DNA of 64,000 bases from Alterirhizorhabdus solaris (lineage in GTDB: Bacteria; Pseudomonadota; Alphaproteobacteria; Sphingomonadales; Sphingomonadaceae). Of this stretch, positions 17,586-25,835 are shown piece after piece. The notes under the pieces were generated by a model. The model did no database searches. It was given only the letters and a program-made list of their open reading frames with translations, and was not told where the DNA came from. Position 1 is the first letter of the stretch. Each line of letters begins with the position of its first letter. The stretch is taken from the NCBI RefSeq assembly GCF_007785815.1, contig NZ_VNIM01000006.1, forward strand, positions 1 to 64,000. Direction: 5' to 3'. Both the position numbers and the translations under genes were made by a program.

Positions 17586-17918
17586 ATGAAGATCGCCATT
17601 GCGGCCCTTGCCGCCGTCACGCTCGGGTCCGCAGCGTTCGCGGGCACCGTCGCCAATCCCTTCGCCAAGGACAGCGCCACGCTGACGCTGAAGGGCCTCG
17701 ACCTCGCCAGCGCGGACGGGCAGCAGCGCCTCGCGGTACGCGTCGATCAGGCCGCCCGTGCGGTCTGCGGCGAGAACCTCGCCAACATCCATATCGACCT
17801 GGAAGCACGCGCGCGCGCCTGCCGCGCCGACGTCGCTGAGCAGGTGCGCGGCCAGATCGAAGCCCGCGTGGCGGCTGCTTCGCCGGCACGTTCGGTCCAG
17901 CTGGCCTCCGTCCGCTGA
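17586..17918 (+). CDS. UrcA family protein
   Basis: This 110-residue exported protein has a signal peptide (MKIAIAALAAVTLGSAAFA) and the UrcA pattern: a short LDLASADGQQRLAVRVDQAARAVCG segment, then a second cysteine in RACRAD, probably forming a disulfide. UrcA proteins are common in Sphingomonadales and their role is unknown. GGAGAAGG just before the ATG at 17586 supports the start. No operon partner is evident. Confidence 0.8.
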   Translation: MKIAIAALAAVTLGSAAFAGTVANPFAKDSATLTLKGLDLASADGQQRLAVRVDQAARAVCGENLANIHIDLEARARACRADVAEQVRGQIEARVAAASPARSVQLASVR

Positions 17919-18002
17919 ACTGACGACCCCGGCGCGGTCCCGGTCGCGCCGAATGATCTGCACCGACAAGTGATGACGGGCCGGGGTCGATCGCCCCCTG
18001 CC

Positions 18003-18018
18003 TACGTCATTCGGCCAC
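18003..18018 (+). promoter_or_regulatory. TACGTC-type element, divergent copy
   Basis: TACGTCATTCGGCCAC keeps the left half-site but has a poor right half. It lies 51 bases before the second desaturase start at 18070, a distance like that of the dyad at 741 from its desaturase. Confidence 0.4.
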
Positions 18019-18069
18019 CTGCCCCCATGATGCCATCGACCTAGACCGTCGGGCATGATGGAGGCGGGC

Positions 18070-19077
18070 ATGGTTTCGGCATACACCGTATCGGCGGACG
18101 ATGAGGATCGCGGGGCTTCCGACCGGATTGCCTCGGCCCCGACCTTGCGGACGCGGGTAGCGGGTTATCTCCAGCCGGCGATGGTGCTCCTCGCCCTCGT
18201 TTTCTGGATGACGGCGCCGGCCGCCCTCACCAGCCAACCCTGGATGCTCGTCGTGGTGACGTCGCTCACCACGCTGTTCGTCCTGTGCCTCGAGGTGGTA
18301 AGCGAGCGCCATGCGGGCTGGCGGATGGACCGGCGCGAGTTCTTCACCGACCTGGCCTATGTCGTGCTGAACGCCACGGTGATCTCCTGGGCGTCGGCCA
18401 CGCTCGCGGAGGCGCCGCTGACGGCGGCCAAGCACGCGCTGGGCATCGCGACGCCATGGGCGATGCACCTGCCCTTCCCGCTTCAGGTCGCGCTGGTCGT
18501 GTTCCTGATCGAGTTCGGCCAGTACTGGATGCATCGCCTGATGCACAACCAGTCCTTCTTCTGGTCCACCCACGCGCCGCACCACCACCTCACCCAGCTG
18601 AACGCCGCCAAGGGCGCGGTCGGCAACCCGATCGAGCTGCTGCTCATCAGCCTCAGCGTGGTGGCGTTGTTCGATGTGCCGCTGCCCGCGCTGTTCTGCG
18701 GACTGAGCATCCTGAACATCATCTCGACGTTCGCCCATGCCAACACGCGGTTCGATCCGCCGGCGTGGTATGCGTTCTTCTTCACGACCATTCGCAACCA
18801 CAGCCTGCACCACTCGACCGGCTATGAGGAAACGCGCTGCAACTACGGCAATTCGCTGATCCTGCTCGACCGGCTGTTCGGCACCTACCGGGACGGCGAA
18901 TCCGCGATCGTCGGGCAGGACGAACGGCGCCGGCTGAGCATCGCCGAACAGATGCTGTTTCCGTTCCAGCCCGCGATCGACAGGGTTCGCGAACGGCGGG
19001 CGCAGGCCCGCGCCGACCTCGCCTCCCCGCCCGCCGACCGGCCGCCCACCGCGCTGGCGCAGGCGACCGACGCATGA
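18070..19077 (+). CDS. Sterol desaturase / fatty acid hydroxylase family protein, paralogue 2
   Basis: This 335-residue integral membrane hydroxylase has the three His clusters HRLMH, HAPHHH and NHSLHH and several hydrophobic helices. It shares long blocks with the protein at 815-1810 (LTQLN..KGAVGNP.ELLLI, HHSTGYEETRCNYG, LFGT..DGE) but has a different N-terminus and a longer Arg/Pro-rich tail. The ATG at 18070 is chosen because GGAGG lies five bases before it; an ATG at 18055 is also possible. The substrate is unknown. The following beta-propeller gene is on the same strand. Confidence 0.87.
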   Translation: MVSAYTVSADDEDRGASDRIASAPTLRTRVAGYLQPAMVLLALVFWMTAPAALTSQPWMLVVVTSLTTLFVLCLEVVSERHAGWRMDRREFFTDLAYVVLNATVISWASATLAEAPLTAAKHALGIATPWAMHLPFPLQVALVVFLIEFGQYWMHRLMHNQSFFWSTHAPHHHLTQLNAAKGAVGNPIELLLISLSVVALFDVPLPALFCGLSILNIISTFAHANTRFDPPAWYAFFFTTIRNHSLHHSTGYEETRCNYGNSLILLDRLFGTYRDGESAIVGQDERRRLSIAEQMLFPFQPAIDRVRERRAQARADLASPPADRPPTALAQATDA

Positions 19078-19150
19078 TTTCCAAGGAGCAGCGCCACGTG
19101 ACCATCGGCTTCCGTTCTTCCTCTGCCACGCTGCGCGCGGCCTGATCGCG

Positions 19151-20086
19151 ATGCTTCTCGGCATGGGCATCGCCGCCCTCATGGCCGCCGCCGCACCGGC
19201 CTCGCCGCCGCCGCCCGCCATCGAGGAACAGACGCTCGACGTCCCCGGCTTCGCGGATTTTCTCGCGGTGGACGGCGACGGCGTCTGGGCGACCAACAAG
19301 GGCCGCGTCGAGCGATGGTCGCGCAAGGGCAGGCTCGCCGCCGTGCCGATGGCGGGGCCGTGCGGCGCGATGGCGGTGGCGGCGGGATCGCTGTGGGTTG
19401 CCGACTGCAAGGACGCCACCGTCGTCAGGATCGACCTTGCGACGGCCAAAGTCGCGGCGCGGATCCCCACCGGCATCGCCAATCCCAAGGGCGAGACGAA
19501 CGTCGTCTTCGGCGCGGGATCGATCTGGGTGCCGAGCGACGATGCCGGCGGCATCGCGCGAATCGACCCGAAGACGAACCGTGTCGTCGGGACCGTCAGG
19601 GTCGATCCCGGCACCCATTACCTCGCGTTCGGCCTCGGCGCGCTGTGGGCGGTCAGCAGCGCCGGACGCACGCTCCAGCAGATCGACCCCGCGACGGACA
19701 AGGTCGTCCGGCGGATCGCGCTGGGCGCGCAGCCGGGCTTCCTCGTCGCGGGGGAGGGCGCCGTCTGGGTGCAGGAGCAGGGTGACGGCACCGTCGCCCG
19801 GATCGACCCGCGCAGCGGCACGGTGACCGGGCGGGTCAAGGTGGGCGCAGACCTGAAATACGGCGATATCGACGCGGGCGGCGGCAGGATCTGGCTCCGC
19901 ACTACCGCCGACCAGACGATGGTGGTGATCGATCCCGCCTCGCTGAAGATCGTCGCCCGACTCGGCAAGCCCGCCGGCAGCGGCGCCCTGCGCTACGTCG
20001 GCCAAGGGGCCGGCACGGGGCTGTGGACGTCGGCGCACGACGTCCACACGCTCTCTTGGTGGCGGCTGGGCACTCCGCCCCGCTGA
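19151..20086 (+). CDS. Exported beta-propeller (YVTN/SMP-30-like) repeat protein
   Basis: The protein (311 residues) has a hydrophobic N-terminus followed by repeated blades of the form GSLWVAD..DATVVRID..T.KVAARI, seen at least six times, so it should fold as a beta-propeller in the periplasm. No catalytic residues stand out. The start is doubtful: ATG 19151 has no ribosome site, whereas AAGGAG at 19083-19088 precedes a GTG at 19098 whose frame ends at TGA 19143. A two-base contraction in the CGCGCG run at 19133-19138 would join that GTG to this gene and give a normal signal peptide. Confidence 0.75.
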   Translation: MLLGMGIAALMAAAAPASPPPPAIEEQTLDVPGFADFLAVDGDGVWATNKGRVERWSRKGRLAAVPMAGPCGAMAVAAGSLWVADCKDATVVRIDLATAKVAARIPTGIANPKGETNVVFGAGSIWVPSDDAGGIARIDPKTNRVVGTVRVDPGTHYLAFGLGALWAVSSAGRTLQQIDPATDKVVRRIALGAQPGFLVAGEGAVWVQEQGDGTVARIDPRSGTVTGRVKVGADLKYGDIDAGGGRIWLRTTADQTMVVIDPASLKIVARLGKPAGSGALRYVGQGAGTGLWTSAHDVHTLSWWRLGTPPR

Positions 20087-20227
20087 ACGCCGCCGATCAG
20101 GCCATCACCGGGCCTGCCTGCCCGTTTTTCCACGGCGCCGTCGCGGCTGCGCGTGCGTCACCGGGCGAGCGCAACGCCGGTGCGGCGGGCGCGCGCCACC
20201 GTCCCGCCACGCGACGATCCGCCCGCT

Positions 20228-20249
20228 TACGTCAAACGACCCATGGCGA
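20228..20249 (+). promoter_or_regulatory. TACGTC-type element, identical copy B
   Basis: It is identical over 22 bases to 16977-16998. It lies about 110 bases before the GTG of the TonB receptor gene, in an otherwise unoccupied 273-base gap that includes an AT-rich patch (TTATAAAATAAAC at 20336-20348) close to the gene. Confidence 0.55.
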
Positions 20250-20359
20250 TGCGCGCCATTTCACCAAATCGTAATAACCGGAAGCACGGCCGCAGAGCCG
20301 GGCGCACATGGAACGGATGGGCTGGGGCGGGGTGCTTATAAAATAAACGGGGGTACAGA

Positions 20360-22849
20360 GTGGTAACGACCTTTTCTCGCGCGGCGCTGCTCGGCGCGAC
20401 GATGCTTGCCGGTGTGGCCGCGATGCCGGCCGCGGCGCAGACCACGACCGAGACGGCCGTCACGACCAGCGAGCCGGTGGGCAGCGACGAGATCGTCGTG
20501 ACCGGCAGCCGCCGCTCGACGACGCTGCAGGACGCCCCGATCAACATCAACGCCGTCACCGCCGACACGCTCGCCCGCGCGCGCATCGACGATGTCCGCT
20601 CGCTCGCCGCCTTCACCCCCGGCATGACGGTGGTCGATACCGGCCCGGCCTCCACCGGCACCATCGTGCTGCGCGGGATCAACTCGGGCGACACCTCCAG
20701 CGACGGCAACAACGCGAACAACACCATCGGCGTCTATCTCGGCGAGGTGCCGCTCTACCTCGATTTCAAGCTGATCGACATCGCGCGCGTCGAGGTGCTG
20801 CAGGGGCCGCAGGGCACGCTCTACGGGCTGGGCACGCTGGCGGGCGCTGTCCGCTACATCCCGAACCGGCCGACCACCGATCGCTTCTCCATCGACGTGC
20901 ACGGCCGCGGCTACGCGCAGTCGCACAGCGAGAACCCCGGCGGGGTCGGCGATGTCGCGATCAACGTGCCGATCCTGGAAGATCACATCGCCTTCCGCAC
21001 CTCGACCGGCTACTACCGCAACGCCGGCTTCATCGATTACAACAACATCCTGCAACAGCCCGGCGTCTCCGATCCCCAGCCGGTGCGCAGCGCCGACGCG
21101 AACGCCGCCTCGCTCGGCACCGCCGCGCAGCAGGCCGCCAACTTCCGCCGCGAGAAGGATCTCAACTACGAGCGCACCTTCACCACCCGCAACCAGCTGC
21201 TGCTCGAATACAACCCGGACCTGAAGCTCTACCTGACCTATGCCCACCAGCAGACCAAGACGGGCGGACGGCAGGCGAACATCGCCGGCGTGCTCGGCAC
21301 CGGCCGCTACGAGGCCCCGTTCCGCTACGAGGAACCGTACCGGCGCAACGCGAACCTCTACGCCGCCGAGCTGAACGTGAACGTGTTCGATTTCGCCCAG
21401 CTCGTCAGCACCACGGCCTATACCGAGCAGAAGAACCGCGACGTCGGCGACAACACCGATCTGCTGCTCGACCTCGACTACGGCTACGAGGCGTTTCCGG
21501 AATTCTCTTCGTTCGCCAACAACCAGCAGCGCTACAAGCAGTTCAACGAGGAGATCCGCCTCGTTTCCAGCCATGGCGGGCCGTTCAACTGGGTGCTCGG
21601 CGGCTTCTACAACCGCCAGAAATTCCACAGCGACCGGCAGGAATATGTGCCGGGCTTCGCCGGGTTCGCCGGCGTCAACCGGCCCGACGACCTCGAATAT
21701 ATCTCGTTCGTCGATACCAAGACGACCGAGAAGGCGGTCTACGGCGAGGGCACGCTGCACATCACCGAGGCATGGCAGGTCACCGGCGGCCTGCGCTATT
21801 ACAAGTATGACGCCGAGGCGCGCGGCGGATCGGATTTGCCGCTGCTGTCCGGCGGCCTGCGCCGCACCCCCTTCCCGCTGATCCAGTTCGCGCCGGAACG
21901 CATCGCCTCGCCCGATCCGGTGAGCGCCGACGGTTTCGTGTGGAAGGCGAACACGTCGTACAAGTTCAGCAACGACCTGCTCGTCTACGGCACCTACAGC
22001 ACCGGCTACCGCGTCGGCGGCGTCAACCGCGTGCCCGCCTGCACCCCTTCGGACTATGCCGCGATCGCCGCCGGCAGCCAGGCGCTGTGCGCCTTGCCCG
22101 ACGAGATCACGTTCAGCCCGGACAAGACGCGCAACATGGAAGTGGGCGTGCGCGCCGCGCTGTTCGACAAGCGCATCCAGTTCACGCTCGCCGGCTTCCG
22201 CGTCAACTGGAACGGCATCCAGGTGCCCAGCACCACGATCAACGGCGCGATCGGGATCACCAAGAACGGCAGCAAGGCCCGCTCGCAGGGGATCGAGTTC
22301 AGCACCACGGTAAGGGTCACGCCCGAATTCGTCGTGCAGGGCACCTATTCCTACGTCGATGCCAAGCTGACCCGGCGCGCGCCCGCCCTCGTCGTCGTGC
22401 AGGATCCCGGCCCCGGCTTCGACACCAACCTGTTCGACGGCGAACCCGGTGACCGCCTGCCCGGCTCGACCAAGAATTCGGGCAGCATCCAGGGCACCTA
22501 TACCCACCCGCTCGGCGACGGCCGCAGCATCGAGGCGAACTGGGCGACCACCTACACCGGCAGCGTCTTCTCGCGCGTCGGCCTGCGCGGGTTCGGCACC
22601 CGCATCCCGAGCTACGTCATGCACCGGGCGGCGGTAACCTACCGCACCGATGCCTTCGATGTCGGCCTGTTCGCGGACAACATCTTCGACAAATATGCGG
22701 TGACGTCGGTGGGCAACGACCGCAGCTCGCTCAACCGCGTGCGCGACGCCTTCGGCAGCGTCGCGGGGCAAGGCGTGGTCGAGCGTTTCTACGCCCAGTC
22801 CGTGCTGACGCCCCGGCGCGTGGGTGTGGAGTTCCGCTATCATTATTGA
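20360..22849 (+). CDS. TonB-dependent outer-membrane receptor
   Basis: This is an 829-residue receptor: signal peptide ending AAAQ near residue 26, TonB-box-like segment DEIVVTGSR, plug domain (DVRSLAAFTPGMTVVD..., VEVLQGPQGTLYGLG), then a beta-barrel with alternating strands ending in an aromatic-rich strand (VGVEFRYHY). It imports a large or scarce ligand across the outer membrane using TonB energy; the ligand is unknown. It starts with GTG. The metallo-beta-lactamase-fold gene follows after 13 bases and probably belongs to the same transcript. Confidence 0.92.
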   Translation: MVTTFSRAALLGATMLAGVAAMPAAAQTTTETAVTTSEPVGSDEIVVTGSRRSTTLQDAPININAVTADTLARARIDDVRSLAAFTPGMTVVDTGPASTGTIVLRGINSGDTSSDGNNANNTIGVYLGEVPLYLDFKLIDIARVEVLQGPQGTLYGLGTLAGAVRYIPNRPTTDRFSIDVHGRGYAQSHSENPGGVGDVAINVPILEDHIAFRTSTGYYRNAGFIDYNNILQQPGVSDPQPVRSADANAASLGTAAQQAANFRREKDLNYERTFTTRNQLLLEYNPDLKLYLTYAHQQTKTGGRQANIAGVLGTGRYEAPFRYEEPYRRNANLYAAELNVNVFDFAQLVSTTAYTEQKNRDVGDNTDLLLDLDYGYEAFPEFSSFANNQQRYKQFNEEIRLVSSHGGPFNWVLGGFYNRQKFHSDRQEYVPGFAGFAGVNRPDDLEYISFVDTKTTEKAVYGEGTLHITEAWQVTGGLRYYKYDAEARGGSDLPLLSGGLRRTPFPLIQFAPERIASPDPVSADGFVWKANTSYKFSNDLLVYGTYSTGYRVGGVNRVPACTPSDYAAIAAGSQALCALPDEITFSPDKTRNMEVGVRAALFDKRIQFTLAGFRVNWNGIQVPSTTINGAIGITKNGSKARSQGIEFSTTVRVTPEFVVQGTYSYVDAKLTRRAPALVVVQDPGPGFDTNLFDGEPGDRLPGSTKNSGSIQGTYTHPLGDGRSIEANWATTYTGSVFSRVGLRGFGTRIPSYVMHRAAVTYRTDAFDVGLFADNIFDKYAVTSVGNDRSSLNRVRDAFGSVAGQGVVERFYAQSVLTPRRVGVEFRYHY

Positions 22850-22862
22850 GGGAGGACCGCGC

Positions 22863-23783
22863 ATGCATCCGGTTGCCCGTCTCCGGGGCCGCGCGGGGGC
22901 GATCGGGAAACCGCTCGTCGCCGCCGGCGCCGCCCTCCTGCTGGCCGCCGCCGCACCGCCGTTCCAGCCGCCGCCCTTCACACCCTGGATCGACGGCACC
23001 ACGGCGAGCGAGCCGGCGATGCAGGTCCAGCGCATCGACGCGGATACGTTTGTCATCCGCCAGTCCGTGCGGACGAATTTCGAGGCGCCGTTCCTCTACC
23101 TCCTGTTCGGCGATCGGGAGGCGCTGTTGCTGGACAGCGGCGCGGGCGGCCTGAAGGTCCGGCCGACGATCGACCGCCTGATCGCCGAATGGCGGGCTGC
23201 GCATCGCGACCGTCCGGTTCGCCTCGTCGTCGCGCATTCGCACAGCCACGGCGATCATCACGCCGGTGACACCGAATTCGGCGACCGCCCGGATACCCGC
23301 GTGATCGGCCTTACCCCGGAGGCGGTCGCGACGGCGTTCCACGTCGCCGACTGGCCGCGCGGCCTCGGCCGGATCGATCTGGGCGGGCGCGTGCTCGACA
23401 TCATTCCCACGCCGGGCCACGAGCCGGCGCACATCATGGTCTACGATGCACGGACGCGGCTGCTGTTCTCGGGCGACATGCTCTATCCCGGCCGGCTGTA
23501 CGTGCCGGTCGACCGCTTTGCGGCGTTTCGCGACAGCGCGGACCGGCTCGCCGCCTTTGCCGGGCAGCACCCGATCCGCGCGCTGCTGGGCGCGCATATC
23601 GAGATGACGACCACCCCCGGCCGCGATTATCCGATGGAGGCGGCCACCCATCCGCTGGAACATGCGCTGCCGCTGCCGCCTGCCGCGATCGGGGAATTAC
23701 AGAAGGCGGTCCATGCGGCGGGGGCGAACCCCGTCGTCGACCGGCACGCCGACTTCATCCTTTACCCCCGGCCGGCGAGCTAG
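22863..23783 (+). CDS. Exported metallo-beta-lactamase-fold hydrolase
   Basis: This 306-residue protein has a hydrophobic N-terminal segment with Arg/Lys in front, then a metallo-hydrolase fold with the zinc motif HSHSHGDHH at about 125-133, a further GHEPAH block and SGDMLY (bridging Asp). It should hydrolyse an ester, thioester or lactone-type bond in the periplasm; the substrate is not predictable. GGAGG before the ATG at 22863 decides the start. Being directly downstream of the TonB receptor gene, it may process what that receptor imports. Confidence 0.85.
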   Translation: MHPVARLRGRAGAIGKPLVAAGAALLLAAAAPPFQPPPFTPWIDGTTASEPAMQVQRIDADTFVIRQSVRTNFEAPFLYLLFGDREALLLDSGAGGLKVRPTIDRLIAEWRAAHRDRPVRLVVAHSHSHGDHHAGDTEFGDRPDTRVIGLTPEAVATAFHVADWPRGLGRIDLGGRVLDIIPTPGHEPAHIMVYDARTRLLFSGDMLYPGRLYVPVDRFAAFRDSADRLAAFAGQHPIRALLGAHIEMTTTPGRDYPMEAATHPLEHALPLPPAAIGELQKAVHAAGANPVVDRHADFILYPRPAS

Positions 23784-23795
23784 GTCAGCCCCGCC

Positions 23796-24290
23796 TCAGG
23801 CCGGGGCGAGGATGCCGGCGAGGATCGTCAACCCGCCCAGCCCCAGCGACAGCGGCACCCGCAGCCGCATCCATCCCGCCGGCGCCTCACCGGCGGTGGC
23901 GAGCCGGCGATCGACCAGCAGCGTGAGCAGGATCGCGCTGCCCAGCAGCACCAGCGTCCAGCGGAGGCCGAGCGGGGCGGCGGCGCCCACCAGACCCGCC
24001 GCCACCAGCGACGGGACCACCGCCAGCACCGCCAGCCCGCCCTGCCCGTTGCCGCGCCGCATCGCGAAGCCCCACCAGATCCCGCCGAGGAAACTGAGGA
24101 TGACCGCGCCGTAGATCAACGCCGCCACCGCCGCGAGGCTGGCGACGAGCCCGCCGTTCCAGCCGCCCGCCGCCGTGCCGAGCGCCACCGTCACCACGGC
24201 GGCGGCCTGCGGCAACAGCCCGGCGAAGCCCAGCGCGCGAGTGATCGGCTGCACGGCGAAAGGAAAGGATGCGGAGGACGGTTCGGTCAT
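23796..24290 (-). CDS. DUF3429 membrane protein
   Basis: The 164-residue protein is almost entirely hydrophobic with about five transmembrane helices and the DUF3429 hallmark YGAVILSFLGGIWWG near its middle. The function of the family is unknown. It converges on the metallo-hydrolase gene; a small GCCCCG/CGGGGC hairpin at 23788-23807 overlaps its stop codon. No partner gene on the same strand follows closely. Confidence 0.8.
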   Translation of the reverse strand: MTEPSSASFPFAVQPITRALGFAGLLPQAAAVVTVALGTAAGGWNGGLVASLAAVAALIYGAVILSFLGGIWWGFAMRRGNGQGGLAVLAVVPSLVAAGLVGAAAPLGLRWTLVLLGSAILLTLLVDRRLATAGEAPAGWMRLRVPLSLGLGGLTILAGILAPA

Positions 24291-24364
24291 GCAGGATCAA
24301 AGCCTCCGCCCGCGTGCGCGTTCCATCGCATCCATCCGCCGCGTTCATTTCGCCCGCCGACGAT

Positions 24365-24389
24365 GGGACCTTAATCGCCGGGGTTCGTT
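24365..24389 (+). promoter_or_regulatory. EcfG-like general stress promoter
   Basis: GGGAC (24365-24369), 16 bases, then CGTT (24386-24389) resembles the alphaproteobacterial general stress consensus GGAAC-N16/17-CGTT with one mismatch. The -10 ends 27 bases before the PA2169-type gene, a family often tied to stress. Confidence 0.5.
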
Positions 24390-24416
24390 CAAGGGGCTTC
24401 CCACAGGAGCGACCTC

Positions 24417-24863
24417 ATGAGCGATACCAACGACATTTCCGTGCTGAACGGCCTCATCAAGACCACCCTCGACAGCATGAAGGGCTATGAGGACGCCGCC
24501 AAGGATGCCGAGAGCACCCAGTTCGCGACGCTCTTCGCCGATTTCGCGCGTGATCGCAGCCAGGTCGCGACCGACCTGCAGGCGCAGGTCCGTACCCTGG
24601 GCGGAGAGCCGGAAACCGACTCCAGCCTGCTGGCAGCGGCGCACCGCACGTTCATGGATCTGAAGCAGGCGATCACCGGCAAGGACGACAAGGCGATCAT
24701 CCAGGAGGTCGAGCGCGGCGAGGATCACATCAAGGCGAAATACGAGGCCGCGCTGAAGGACGGTGGCCTTGCCCCCGCCACGACCGCCGCGATCACCAAG
24801 GGCTTCGCCTCGGTGCGCGAAGGCCATGACAAGATGAGCGCGCTGAAGCACGGCGTCGCCTGA
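24417..24863 (+). CDS. PA2169-family four-helix-bundle protein (DUF2383)
   Basis: This 148-residue cytoplasmic protein is predicted to be all-helical with two similar halves (VLNGLIKTTLDSMKGYEDAAKDA and EVERGEDHIKAKYEAALKDG), matching the ferritin-like PA2169 family. Its biochemical role is not established; members are frequently stress-induced. An EcfG-like promoter lies upstream and two strong hairpins lie downstream, so it appears to be a single-gene transcript. The ATG follows CAGGAGCGACCTC. Confidence 0.85.
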   Translation: MSDTNDISVLNGLIKTTLDSMKGYEDAAKDAESTQFATLFADFARDRSQVATDLQAQVRTLGGEPETDSSLLAAAHRTFMDLKQAITGKDDKAIIQEVERGEDHIKAKYEAALKDGGLAPATTAAITKGFASVREGHDKMSALKHGVA

Positions 24864-24869
24864 CGATAT

Positions 24870-24962
24870 GACGGGGCGGCGAGCCAATGGCCCGCCGCCC
24901 CGTCCGTTCCCGGCATCGATCGAGGGGGACGGTAGGTCACCCATCGATCGATGCCGTTTTTT
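24870..24962 (+). terminator. Tandem terminators after the PA2169-type gene
   Basis: Two perfect hairpins stand in a row. GACGGGGCGGCG (24870-24881) pairs with CGCCGCCCCGTC (24893-24904). CGGCATCGATCGA (24911-24923) pairs with TCGATCGATGCCG (24944-24956) and is followed directly by T6. The second is a textbook intrinsic terminator for the plus strand and separates this gene from the convergent dodecin gene. Confidence 0.85.
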
Positions 24963-24965
24963 CGC

Positions 24966-25178
24966 TTATTTCTCGTCGAGCGCGAAGCCGATCTTCAGCA
25001 TCACCTGATACCGCTCCACCTTGCCATCGGCGATGTGGCCGCGCAGTTCGGTCATCTGGAACCAGCGGAGGTTGCGGACGGACTCGGCGGTGCGCTCCAC
25101 GGCGGTTTCGATCGCCTTTTCGATGCTCTCGTCGGACGTGCCGACGACTTCGATAACCTTGGCGACATGTTCAGACAT
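24966..25178 (-). CDS. Dodecin family protein
   Basis: This 70-residue protein shows the dodecin pattern: KVIEVVGTSDESIEKAIETAVERTAESVRNLRWFQ with the conserved Trp that stacks on flavin, then GHIADGKVERYQVMLKIGFAL. Dodecins form hollow dodecamers that store flavins or CoA. The ATG at 25178 follows GGGAGAG. A weak EcfG-like sequence lies upstream, parallel to the neighbouring PA2169-type gene, which would fit stress-induced cofactor protection. Confidence 0.9.
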   Translation of the reverse strand: MSEHVAKVIEVVGTSDESIEKAIETAVERTAESVRNLRWFQMTELRGHIADGKVERYQVMLKIGFALDEK

Positions 25179-25233
25179 TCGATCTCTCCCACCCTTTTCG
25201 CCCGACCCCTGCGGCGGGCACCAGCCAGTGAAC

Positions 25234-25258
25234 AACCCACATGTCCGCGAAAAGTCCC
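25234..25258 (-). promoter_or_regulatory. Weak EcfG-like promoter of the dodecin gene
   Basis: On the minus strand GGGAC (25258-25254), 16 bases, then GGTT (25237-25234) resembles the site at 24365 with the same variant -35. It lies 55 bases before the dodecin ATG. The -10 has one mismatch to CGTT. Confidence 0.3.
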
Positions 25259-25259
25259 G

Positions 25260-25835
25260 TCAGGCGGGGTCTGTTTCGCCACCGGCCAGATCGAGGTCGG
25301 CCGGCGTGTCGATATCCAGCGCCAGCCCCGGCCGCCGCACCAGCACCGCCGCCCCGCCCGACTCGGCGCTGAAGCGTGCCAGGCTGCCCGGCCCGAAGCG
25401 AAAGGCGAGCGGCCGGCCCGCCGCCACCGCCAGCGCGTTGGTGCCGCCGCCGTGGCGATCGGGTGCCAGCGCCAATCCGGTCTGCCCGGCCACCAGCAGC
25501 GCGGTCACGTCGTCGGCGGCAAGGCGGGGCAGGTCGGCATGGATCACGGCGAACGACGCATCGCCATGCGCCGTGCGCAGGCCGGCCAGCGCCTCGTTCA
25601 ACCCTGCGCCCTCGTCGCGATGCCATGCCCCCGCCCAGCCATCGGGCGCGGTTTCGCACACCGGCACCACCCGCACCCCGGGCACCTGCGCGATGGTGGC
25701 GACGACATGGCCGAACATCGCCGCCGCCAGCCGGTCACGCGTCGCGCCGTCGAGCCGGGCCGCCAGCCGGGTCTTGCGCGATCCCGCCGGTTTCAGCGGC
25801 ACCGCGACGATCCAGCCGTCGTCCGGCCGGTTCAT
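25260..25835 (-). CDS. cofC: 2-phospho-L-lactate / PEP guanylyltransferase
   Basis: This 191-residue nucleotidyltransferase activates a phosphorylated C3 acid with GTP for coenzyme F420 assembly. It begins with the family signature VAVPLKPAGSRKTRLA (nucleotide-binding loop) and carries VIHADLPRLAADDV and HGGGTNAL, which bind metal and substrate. It overlaps cofD by four bases, and the three cof genes form one operon (cofE-cofD-cofC). In bacteria the substrate is usually phosphoenolpyruvate (FbiD); which acid is used here is not visible. Confidence 0.88.
   Translation of the reverse strand: MNRPDDGWIVAVPLKPAGSRKTRLAARLDGATRDRLAAAMFGHVVATIAQVPGVRVVPVCETAPDGWAGAWHRDEGAGLNEALAGLRTAHGDASFAVIHADLPRLAADDVTALLVAGQTGLALAPDRHGGGTNALAVAAGRPLAFRFGPGSLARFSAESGGAAVLVRRPGLALDIDTPADLDLAGGETDPA

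Noticed and set aside
19098-19145. A 15-codon GTG-started gene with a good ribosome site
   Set aside because: The peptide has no distinctive content. It is better explained as the displaced start or a coupling leader of the beta-propeller gene, so it is discussed there and not listed as a gene.
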